The translations under genes and the position numbers were made by a program. Positions 54,536 to 64,000 of a stretch of DNA of 64,000 nt are shown in pieces. The notes beneath the pieces are model-generated. The model had not been told where the DNA came from and did no database searches. It worked only from the letters and a program-made list of their open reading frames with translations. Source of the stretch: Cenococcum geophilum 1.58 (taxonomy: Eukaryota > Ascomycota > Dothideomycetes > Gloniales > Gloniaceae); contig KV748300.1 of NCBI GenBank assembly GCA_001692895.1, positions 1 through 64,000 of the forward strand, given 5' to 3'. Position 1 is the first letter of the stretch. Each line of letters opens with the position of its first letter.

Positions 54536-57500
54536 TCTATTATTTACACGCTTATAGAGAAGAGGATTAATTAATCTAATTAGTGGGTACGGGCTTAAAG
54601 GCATTAATTAAGAATAGGTATATTCACAAGGCCATTTATAGGGGATTGCCCTACCTTAACTAAACGTAATACCTATAGACCTAGAAGCGCAGCGCCTGTA
54701 CTATACAAGGTAGAGTAGGGGGAAGAAAAAATAAAAAATAAAAAAGGGGGGGAAAGGAGAGATTTGAGTTAATATATTAGAGTGCTAAAATAGGCACTCC
54801 TACACGCCGTTATACCTAAATACCTTCGCCTATTACATCTAGGGCGAGTAATAATAAGAACGGTATTGGCGTTCCACGTTAGAAGTTTATACTTAGCCAA
54901 AATAGGTCTTTTAAGGATAATAAATAGTAAAGCTAGAACGCTTATAAGGACCACCGGCCCAGTTGCTATATTTAGCCGTCCGTAAAACCGTTATCTTAAG
55001 CGTGTTAAGCAGCATCTTTCCAAAACAAGTATCCGTTATAAAGCTTAAAGTAGAGGCCGAGAGCGGCAACTCTATACTTTAGCTTATTTCTAACCGCGTA
55101 GCTTATAAAGGCCGATCTCTTAAAGCGAAAAAGAGGGGCGTTTCTAGGTTGGGGGTTATTTTTAAATAGGTGTTTTATAGCTTAAACTACGCATTTAGGT
55201 TGCCCTAAAGCGGCAATTATAATTAAAACTCCTTAGTAATTAACATTTGTTTTACTACGCTTTAGACGTAATATTATATAGTCCTCTACCAGCGTTATAT
55301 CGTTTCTAGTATATTTTATAATAGAGAAGGCGTGGCTATCTTTCTAAGCCTTAGTGTAGGTAATCTTGCCTAGATAAAGGAATCCCGTAAAGGCTATAGT
55401 AACGGCAGCGTTAAAGTTAAGATCCTTAACGGATTAGGCATTTGGGGTAACTAATTAGGCGAGGATATCTTTAGTAATTAGCAATCTTTTAGCCGTAGTA
55501 AAGGGATTTATAAATATTGCACCATCTAAAATCCTCTTAATAATAGGATTATTAAAAATGGAGGTATTATAATTAGCGTTAATATAATAGGATTAAATTG
55601 CGAAGACATAGGCTCTAACTATAGTAGGCTTAATACGGCTTATTCCTAGACTAGCATTACCGAAGATCTATTAAGTAATCTATTCTTCTAGGTGGTAGAG
55701 GGGCGCTAGATACTTTACCGCTCCGTAAAGGTTACAGTAGCCCTCCCAACTCTTAATTACGGGATAGTATAAATCTCTCGTTCTATTGGAGAGGCTATAC
55801 TATAATAGTTGGCCGAAGTATTCTAAGGGGGCTTTTACCTTAATCCAGAAATTAGGTAGGGGGTCTTTAAAAGGGACTAGGTCTCCTATTTCGGCGTTAG
55901 ATTAAATATAATAAAGAAGCGTATAGTAACGGTAAATCAGAAGTATCCTAATGTAGGTATAGTAATAACACCCTATTGTAATTAAAATAAAATAGAGCAT
56001 TAGCTAGCCTGTTTTCTGTAGAGGAAACCTACTCTATATAGAGCGTAATATTATAGGCTGCGGCTAGTTAGAGGATCTTATAAAGCGGGTAATTACCTAG
56101 TCCTTTTACTACCATATTCTAAAATCCTAAGAGTGCTACTATGTTATCCGTATAGATATAAACTAAGCTATACTCTTACTGCGTTGCCCAAAGCTAAAAC
56201 GAGGTCGTAATCGCTTAGACCTCCCGCTTATTAATTAGGGCAAGGCGGTGTTCTATATTAGGGTAGTAGCTTAAAGAATTATCTTAGGGTAGAGATACCG
56301 AATAGGGCGGCTATATTATCCCTTAAGAATCCTTAAGGAAGAAGAAGGCCCTATAATTAAGAATCCCAGATACATCTAAGAAGAGATAGAATTATTTTTA
56401 ATTTATATTATTAAAAAAGAGGATATTATTTAAAAGGGTAAGAGTATCCCTTTACCATAACAAGTCTTGGCGAAGTTTAGCTATTAGCTATTAGCGAGGA
56501 TAACTACCTACCTTTATAAAAGTAGAGATAAACTCTTAAATAGAGCGGTTATATAAACGCCTAAGCCTAATTACCCGGGCGCTCTAAGCGAGTTTACTAG
56601 CTAGTTTTTGACTTTGAACTAGCGTCAAGGATCTACCACTTAACGCTTTATTAATCTCCTTAATTATAGTGGCCTGTTTTAAAGGAGAAAGACGTAGCTT
56701 AGACTTTAGAGTATCTATAATATAACCTAGGACTTTAGCCGTAGTGCCTTTAATATTNTTTAATTNGTTTNNTAGGATGCCTAATTTNTTNCTTAATTNG
56801 TTATATATACTAAGNAATTAAGGGAGGATAGAAGCGTTAGAGAGTATAAAGATAAAGTTATCTAGATAGTGCTCTAAGGCGGCGTTTGGGATATATTAGA
56901 TAAGTATCTAGTAGAATTCCTCCGCAAAAAGATTAAATAAAAAGGGTGCAGTTTGAAGGCTAAATGAGAGGCAACGTTTGAAATACACTATACCCTTCTA
57001 GGAGAACCCTATAAGGCGTTAAGCTTTAATAGAAAGTGGGATATTCTAAAAGGCGTCCTTGATGTCCCTCTTAACAATTATATAACTACGGCCTGTACGT
57101 ATAACGTATTAGAGAACCTAATTAACTGTTAAATATTATAGTGTGGCGAATACTATAGGGATTAAGTTATTAATAGATCGGCTAGATAGTAAGGATAAGT
57201 TATAAATATAGCGCTATCCCCTATCTGCTTTAGGTACTAAACCTAGTAGTAAGGATATAATAGGAGACGTTGCTATTGCAATCCTACCTATATCTAGATT
57301 AGCGCTGATCTTCTCTAAGATTAGGACCGTATTTACGGCTGTTAAGGCTTAGTTCTTCTGGGAAAGGAGCTTAATTTCTAGGTCTACCCTAATCTAGCAT
57401 CTAAACTTTAAGATACCAATAATATTGCGTTGGAGGTTGCTGGGGTACAGGGATAGATAACGCCCCTATGCTTAAATAATTAAGGGGGAAGGAGAGTCCT

Positions 57501-58948
57501 ATAGAGGAGAGGAGGGTAGGAAGACTGGAAATAATAGTATAGTATTTAGCCTACCTGTACTATAAGGGTAGAGCACAGTTTCGGTAGAGTATAGGTATAG
57601 CTTAATAAAATCCTTTTCCTCCTCTTCCTTTTTCTTATTAATACTTTCCTCTAGTAATTGCTACTTGTAATTCCTTATAGTATATAGGCCACCGCACTTA
57701 CTACAGGTATATAGGAACTTGCAATTCTTGCCTAGGTTATACTTCCCTCTATTAAAGCTATAACAGGTCCTTAAGATATTAGTGCTTACTTACGCGCGTT
57801 TTAAGATAGATACGGATTTATAAGTACTAGGATTGTAATAAATATCTAGAAAGTTACTAGAGATCTTCTAGTTAGCTAGCTCTAACTAGTTCTTTTAAAT
57901 AACCATAGAGTGGTGCTCTAAGGCTATAGTTATTAAGGGAGTAATTTAGTAGGTAGTAGATAGCTAGATAACTTAATTATAAAAGGCAAGCATTTAGGGA
58001 ATAAGATCTACTGAAAGATTCTTATATATAACAATTAAAATCATTATATAGTTAAGGAAGCCCTCTACCCACACTTTAACGGACAGGTAGTCCTTTATTA
58101 TCCCTTCTTTTAGTCTTATAGAAAGGACGCTGTTAATAATAAGGATATTATTCTAAGGCTTAGACTAGAGCTAGTGTATCTAAAGGCAAGAGAGGTTATT
58201 AGGCAAGAAAGTACCCTAAAATACCTTAAGTATCTCTTTATTTGGGACGCCAGGGAGGAGGATATTTAGGATATTAGCTGTAGATGGGAGCAACTTACCC
58301 AGTTTATTAATTAGGGTTAAGGATAACACTGCCGTAGCTGATCTCGCTATTACTATAGCGAGGCTTAATATATGGAGTTTAGTTGCTTAATCTTCCTATT
58401 CTTTTTAGACGCGTAGTATTTTGGTACGGTCCTCCTATTCCTAAAGGAGTTTTATTTTCCGGTCGGTTGCCTAATCCTTAACCTCCTTTACCTAAGCTCT
58501 TCTAATCCTTAGGTCCTCCTTATATAGTTACTAGAGCCGTTCTTTAGCTTTTTTAGCGGCTAAAGTCTCGCATTAAGCCGCGGAGAGAGGCGCTATTATA
58601 GAGGATAGAGACTATAACGCCGGCGTATTACCTAAAGGTGTAGGGGAAGGTAAGGGAGACTGGTAGGTAACCTCTAAGGAGTTTAGCTCGTCAAGTGTGT
58701 CGTCATTAGTTGAGTTTTTAAGGTTTTTACGGACAATTCGCAAAGGTTTAGACGAGCGTATAGGTTATTAAGTTATTAACAGCAACAATTAATTATTAGA
58801 AATTAAGTAAATAAGGTATTAGCTCTTAAATAAGACTAATATAAAAAGCAAGCAAGCAAGGCTTAATTTTGTAAATGTTAATAATATTGATGTTGCTAAG
58901 ATGCAGGGGTGCTGCTATAGTACTCGCTTAGCCACATAGATATATCCA
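54207..58948 (-). mobile_element. DIRS-2: second DIRS-like element, inverted inside DIRS-1 (fossil)
   Basis: Read on the minus strand: A1 (58948 to about 58843), internal region, B1 (54683 down to 54536), then the A2-B2 unit (54535-54207). Same parts as DIRS-1: Cys/His cluster about 57690-57790, reverse transcriptase about 56850-57430, recombinase about 55000-55600. The DIRS-1 target is rejoined exactly if 54207-58948 is left out (left flank ACCAA, right flank TTAAG). No other elements interrupt it. N bases cluster at 56758-56814. Broken in many places by RIP-type changes. Confidence 0.83.
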
Positions 58949-61183
58949 TTAAGTAATAAATTAGGCATCCTATAAAATAAATTAAAGAATATTAAAGGCA
59001 CTACGGCTAAAGTCCTAGGTTATATTATAGATACTTTAAAGTCTAAGCTGCGTCTTTCTCCTTTAAAACAGGCTATTATAATTAAGGAGATTAATAAAGC
59101 GTTAAGTGGTAGATCCCTAATGCTGGTTTAGAGTTAAAAACTAGCTAGTAGACTTACTTAGAGCGCCTAGGTAATTAGGCTTAGGCATTTATATAACCGC
59201 TCTATTTAGGAGTTTATCTCCACTTTTATAAAGGCAGATAGTTATCCTTACTAATAGCTAACAGTTGAACTTCGCCAAGACTTGTTATAGTAGAGGGATA
59301 CTTTTACCTTTTTAAATAGTATCCTCTTCTTTAATAATATAGATTAAAAATAATTTTATCTCTTTTTAGATGTATCTAGGATTCTTAGTTATAGGGCCTT
59401 CTTCTTCCTTAAGAATTCTTAAGGGACAATATAGCCGCCCTATTCGGTATCTCTACCCTAAGATAATTCTTTAAGCTGCTACCCTAATACAGAATACCGC
59501 CTTGCCCTAATTAATAAGTAGGAGATCTAAGCAATTACAACCTTATTCTAGCTCTAGGCAACATAATAGGAGTATAGCTTAGTCTATATTTATACGGATA
59601 ATATAGTAGCACTTTTAGGATTCTAGAATACGGTAGTAAAAGGACTAGGTAATTACCTGCTCTATAAAATCCTTTAACTAGCTATAGCCTATAATATTAC
59701 GCTCTATACAGAGTAGGTTTCCTTTATAGAAAATAGGCTAGCTAATACTCTATTTCATTTTAATCGCGATAGGGTGTTATTACTATACCCACATTAGGAT
59801 ACTTCTAATTTACTATTATTATACGCTTCTTTATTATATTTAATTTAACGCTAAAATAGAAGACCTAGTTTTTTTTAAAGACCCCCTACCTAATTTCTAG
59901 ATTAAGGTAAAAGCCCCCTTAGAATACTTCGGCCAACTATTATAGCACAACCTCTTTAATAGAATAAGAGATTTATACCGTCCCGTAATTAAGAGTTAGA
60001 AGGGCTACTATAACTTTTATAAAGCGGTAAAGTACCTAGCGCCCCTTTACTACTTAGGAGAATAGATTACCTAATAGATCTTTAGTAATACTAGTTTAGG
60101 AATAAGCCATATTAAGCCTACTATAGTTAGAGCCTACATCTCCGCAATTTAATCCCACTATATTAACGCTAATTATAATACCTTCGTCTTTAATAATCCT
60201 ATTATTAAGAGGATCCTAGATGGTATAATATCTATAAATCCCTCTACTACGGCTAAAAGATTGCTAATTACTAAAGATATCCTTGCCTAATTAGTTACCC
60301 CAAATACCTAATCCGTTAAGGATCTTAACTTTAACGCCGCCGTTACTACGGCCTTTATAAGATTCCTTTATTTAGGCGAGATTACCTATACTAAGGCTTA
60401 GAAAGATAGCTACGCCTTCTCTACTATAAAATATACTAGAAACGATATAACGCTAGCAGAGGACTATATAATATTACACCTAAAGCGTAGTAAAACGGAC
60501 GTTAATTACTAAGGACTCTTAATTATAATTACCGCTTTAGGGCAACCTAAATGCGCAGTTTAAGCTATAAAACACCTATTTAAAAATAACCCCTAACCCA
60601 GAAACACCCCTCTCTTTTACTTTAAGAGATCGGCCTTTATAAGCTACGCGGTTAGAAATAAGCTAAAGTATAGAGTTGCCGCTCTTAGCCTTTACTCTAA
60701 GCTCTATAATGGACACTTATTTTAAAAAGGTGCTGCTTAATACGCTTAAGATAACGGTTTTATAGACGGCCAAATACAGCAACTAAGCTTACTATTTATT
60801 ATCCCTAAAAGACCTATTTTAGCTAAGTATAAACTTCTAATATAGAACGCCAATACCGTTCTTATTATTACTCGCCCTAGATATAATGGGCGAAGGTATT
60901 TAAACATAACGGCATATATAAGTACCTATTTTAGCACTCTAATATATTAACTTAAATCTCTTCTTCCCCCCCCCTTTTTATTTTTTATTTTTTCTTCCCC
61001 CTACTCTACCTTATGTGGTATAGGCGCTGCGCTTCTAGGTCTATAGGTATTACGTTTAGTTAAGGCAGGGTAATCCCCTATAAATAGCCTTGCGAATATA
61101 CCTATTCTTAATTAATGCCTTTAAGCCCGTACCTACTAATTAGATTAATTAATCCTCTTCTCCGTAAGTATGTAAATAGTAAA

Positions 61184-61512
61184 TAAATATATCTATGTGG
61201 CTAAGCGAGCACTATAGCAGCACCCCTATATCTTAGTAACACTAATATTATTAACATTTACAAAATTGAGCCTTGCTTGCTTGCTTTCCCTCCTACCTAT
61301 ACCTTTTTCTTTAGTTGCATATTTTGGGCTTTATAAATAGATACTGTAGCGATATGCTTGCGCACGGGTCTATGGGCATTACGTTTAGTTAAGGCAGGGC
61401 AATCCCCTGCAAATGGCCTTGCGAATATACCCATTCTCAATTAATGCCTTTAAGCCTGTACCCACTAATTAGATTAATTAATCCTCTTCTCCGCAAGCGT
61501 GTAAATAATAGA
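61184..61512 (+). repeat. A2-B2 terminal unit of DIRS-1 (329 bp)
   Basis: Follows B1 (61036-61183) without a gap. The left third is RIP-mutated, the right end (from about 61370) much less. Confidence 0.85.
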
Positions 61513-61728
61513 CCTCTAATTATCCAGTTTTGGGCCGGAATCTAACACACAAAAGTAACTTTTAGTACTTCTACCATCACACCCACAGAAAAGGAGCCTT
61601 TGTACGGCCGATTCTACTACAGTGCCCGCTCCTGTCTGTACTACTATATAGCAAGGTTTAAGGGCAGTACAATCTACACGGCTGGTCTTTTTTGCGTCTT
61701 TTTTCTTTTTTTTATATCCATTATATTA
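61513..61728. other. Host-like DNA, probably the displaced HIS4 3' flank
   Basis: About 216 bp without RIP pattern or open frame, ending in a TTTTTT-rich tract before SINE-B copy 4. By position this should be what followed 51218 before DIRS-1 inserted. Confidence 0.5.
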
Positions 61729-62759
61729 GTAGTAGTAGTAGTAGATTCTTTAATTAACGTCTAATACGGATCCTATCTAGGCCTACGCAGACTACTCCGT
61801 ACATAAGGGGAAAGTAATATTAATAGGAAAAACCCCTTGCTATTAGGGGGAGGAAAAACCCTATAAGCCACTTTAGTAGGATAAAAAACCCCAAATTGCC
61901 ATACCTGCACGAGCAGCGGCCCTATAGGCCTACAGCTCGTCCTCCTCCTTAGATGTTTCGAACTCCTTAGGAACCACTACTTCCTTCTCTAGCTTATTTA
62001 AAGCTAGGGTTTACTACGTCCTAGCTAAGCCTTGCCGATCGATTGCTGTGTGCTTATAGTTATGCCCTATATCTTAACTACCCCTATATGCTGTCTCTTG
62101 TTGACCATTGCCATATACACTATACCTCCCCCCCCCCCTAAGGCCTATTAAAGGCGTAAGGGGGATTTATCCGATCTACTATTCTAAAACTAAAAGATAA
62201 AAGCGGGATGTGTATATGTGTGTATATTTGGGTATCTTTTATACCTAGGCCCTAGTTACTAGGCCCTCTCTAAGGGCACTACTCCATTAAGAGGAGACAA
62301 GGAAAACCGTACGGGGTTATCCAGCTACCGCTTTCAGTAGTATTATAGCAGTACGGCGAGTGACCGTATACTCCACGGGTGATCGCCCTAGGGGTTAGGA
62401 GGGGCCGTATATTTGCTCATTCGTTCGTTCGTTCGCGTTTACCTATTTGTTAATATAAGGTTGTCGATACTTTCCACTAGGGGACGGGGGGTAATATTAA
62501 ATACTATGCATCCATGTTGGATCGTATAGGTGCCCTAGATAGGAGAATATAGTAGTTATCGTACTGTAGAGAGCCAACAGTAGTGGTTTTCAAGATCTCA
62601 CCATCTAAAAATTTTTTACTACCGCCCTCAACGCCTACAACCACCACAGGTCCTGTCCGCACGCTATACAACGTCTCTGCGTTGGCTCTAGATCTGAACT
62701 TTAAAGACCAGGTTCGTAGCCGTCACCACGTATAGGTACAGAGTCCGATTTCAACGGCC
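61729..62759 (-). mobile_element. SINE-B copy 4, full length (1031 bp)
   Basis: (TAG)n tail at the left, conserved head at the right (minus strand begins GGCCGTTGAAATCGGACTCT). Flanked by TATCCATTATATTA (61715-61728) and TATCTATTATATTA (62760-62773), a 14-bp duplication with one C/T difference. Moderately RIP-mutated. Confidence 0.9.
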
Positions 62760-62773
62760 TATCTATTATATTA

Positions 62774-63480
62774 TACTATATACAATACTGCGTATGCAGT
62801 CTTAGGCTATGGCGCTATAGTTTTATATACATAAATCCTTTCTAGGCAGCTTAATATATACTAATAGCTATGTCCTAGTAGTTTATAAACCCCTAAATTA
62901 GGAGTTTATAGTTTCCTAGTAAAATACTAAGATACTACAACTACTAGGGAATGAGAAAATGGTAAGAAAAACTATAAGAAATCCTAACCCCTGTCCCTGT
63001 CCTTTTGTAATTTATTTCTGTCCTTTTGCTCTCTAATATCATTTTAAGAGTCTAGTAGAAGTTGCCTCCTTCTAGAATCTTCTTCGCGTACTAGTTTAGC
63101 AGCTTTAAGAGTCTTACAGTCTTTACTATTAGCAAAGTGTTTTTCTTTATAATTAATGCAAAGAGGGGTAGTATGCTAGTAAGGCTTGCCTATTATTATA
63201 CAGGTAGAATAGGAATAGTCTTTAGATAAATGTACAGCCGCACAGTATCTATAGGCCCTAGTAGAGCACCTGTCTCCTATATGGCCAAATTTTTGGTAGC
63301 TCGTACACTGCGTAGTAGGAGAGACTTTGAGGTATTTTACTACCTTAGTAGCTGTACCTACAATTGATATCTCTTTTTGCTTAAGGATTTTTTGTCTTTT
63401 TTCTTCGTTTTCTATAGTAAAAACTATAGAGCCGAATCTGGTCTATGGATCGTGTCTTTTTACACTAGATAAGATCTATC
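62774..63480 (-). pseudogene. LINE ORF1 (CCHC, gag-like) remnant
   Basis: On the minus strand from 63480: a frame with RFGSIVFTIENEEKRQKILK, then about 63310-63100 three Cys/His motifs (CTSYQKFGHIGDRC; YRYCAAVHLSKDYSYSTC; CINYKEKHFANSKDC) and a charged tail rich in Arg/Glu/Lys. The CxxC-GH-C pattern and triple arrangement are typical of LINE ORF1 proteins that bind their RNA. Some cysteines read Tyr, a G to A change as RIP makes. It differs in detail from LINE-A ORF1 at 2540-2710, so probably another LINE family. It is cut by a Copia-A LTR at 63481; below 62990 only non-coding AT-rich DNA is seen. Confidence 0.72.
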
Positions 63481-63619
63481 TGTCAATGATAATCTCTAAT
63501 ATTACTTATATAAGCATTATATAAGAACACCCTAGAAGAACCCTATGGCTTTACGCGGTGTATTAGATGGTATTAGCTAGTGTATCAACTAGTGTATCAA
63601 CTAGTATATCAACTAGTGT
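63481..63619 (+). mobile_element. Copia-A LTR start, plus orientation, interrupted
   Basis: Begins TGTCAATGATAATCTC and runs into the 12-bp array, where a second Copia-A LTR in the opposite orientation begins at 63620. Confidence 0.85.
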
Positions 63620-64000
63620 TGTTAATTTGCGTAAGCGGAGGTCGGAGGACAATAGGGTAAACGATGTAGTGAAGTAAGTGAAGTGGATGAACTTGATGCA
63701 ATTGATAATGTCTATCTACGGGGGATCAAGTCTCTATATACCTGGAAGACCCTAGTTCCGGAACGTCTACGTTCCGTCTTATATTCTGATACGTTACCTA
63801 ATACACTAGGTAATACGTTACCTAACACACTAGGTAATACATTACCTGATACACTAGGTAATACGTTACCTGATATACTAGGTAATACGTTACCTAATAT
63901 ACTAGCTAATACACTAGCTGATACCATCTAATACACTAGTTAATATACTAGTTAATACACTAGCTAATACCATCTAATACACCGCGTAAAGCCGTAGGGT
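63620..64000 (-). mobile_element. Copia-A LTR, minus orientation, cut by the window edge
   Basis: Begins TGTTAATTTGCGTAAGCGG (the LTR end in reverse) and continues through the array to CCGTAGGGT at the edge. The five bases before it are AGTGT; the expected duplicate lies beyond the window. Confidence 0.87.

Larger units (their letters stand above)
51219..61512 (+). mobile_element. DIRS-1: DIRS/Ngaro-like element with split direct repeats (fossil)
   Basis: Starts TGGACATGTC and ends AATAATAGA. Repeats follow the order A1 (51219-51323), internal region, B1 (61036-61183), then A2 plus B2 (61184-61512), the split direct repeat design of Ngaro-type tyrosine-recombinase retroelements. Parts: a coiled-coil-like start (about 51560-51790), a Cys/His cluster (about 52350-52490), DIRS-type reverse transcriptase (from about 52780; PKADRG, IKRDIKDAF and HYLD-type boxes), an RNase H-like zone, and tyrosine recombinase (about 60060-60850). 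Interrupted by LINE-A copy 4 (53053-53892) and DIRS-2 (54207-58948); its own length is about 4.7 kb. Broken in many places by RIP-type changes. Confidence 0.83.

Overview
The window looks like a repeat-rich, AT-biased stretch of a filamentous ascomycete (Pezizomycotina) genome. The evidence is one intron-bearing fungal HIS4-type histidine gene, fungal-type LINE, chromovirus, Copia and tyrosine-recombinase elements, and the signature of repeat-induced point mutation (RIP): repeats full of TAG/TAA, TpA excess, CpA/TpG loss, and transition-type differences between copies. A species cannot be named from the sequence alone.

Layout. 1-9442: a Copia element (Copia-A) whose two halves face opposite ways, cut by a near full-length LINE (LINE-A copy 1). 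9443-13202: a Gypsy chromovirus on the minus strand, cut by a SINE-like element. 13203-15078: a decayed Tc1/mariner-type transposase and an unrecognised coding remnant. 15079-22630: a second Gypsy with both LTRs and a 5-bp target duplication, itself cut by a SINE-like element that was in turn cut by a 329-bp piece of a DIRS-like element. 22631-25283: decayed intergenic DNA with two inverted-repeat DNA elements. 25284-33230: Copia-B on the plus strand, with an exact 1775-bp internal duplication that looks like an assembly fault. 33281-38157: LINE-A copies in and around a repeat (R1). 37611-45110: a second Copia-B on the minus strand. 45116-46815: repeat R2 with a SINE-like insertion. 46853-48006: a short inverted-repeat cluster. 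48424-51151: the only convincingly working gene, HIS4. 51219-61512: a DIRS/Ngaro-like element with split direct repeats and an inverted second copy inside it. 61513-64000: a little host-like DNA, a SINE-like element, a LINE ORF1 remnant and Copia-A LTRs.

How the parts relate. HIS4 carries the whole set of domains for steps 2, 3, 9 and 10 of histidine synthesis and sits in a small unmutated island; a 10.3-kb retroelement nest starts about 67 bp past its stop. Target duplications, empty sites and nesting give a partial order: R1/R2 adjacency, then Copia-B2 between them, then LINE-A copy 3 in its LTR. LINE-A and two families of about 1-kb non-autonomous elements share a 3' tail, so LINE-A or a close relative probably mobilised them. 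The 329-bp element equals the terminal repeat pair of the DIRS-like element.

The most interesting points are the DIRS-like system (split repeats, free terminal units, no clear target duplication, TTAA next to each insertion), the shared LINE/SINE tail, a palindromic module shared by Gypsy and Copia 3' regions, and patchy RIP fading around HIS4. No tRNA, rRNA or CRISPR array was recognised.
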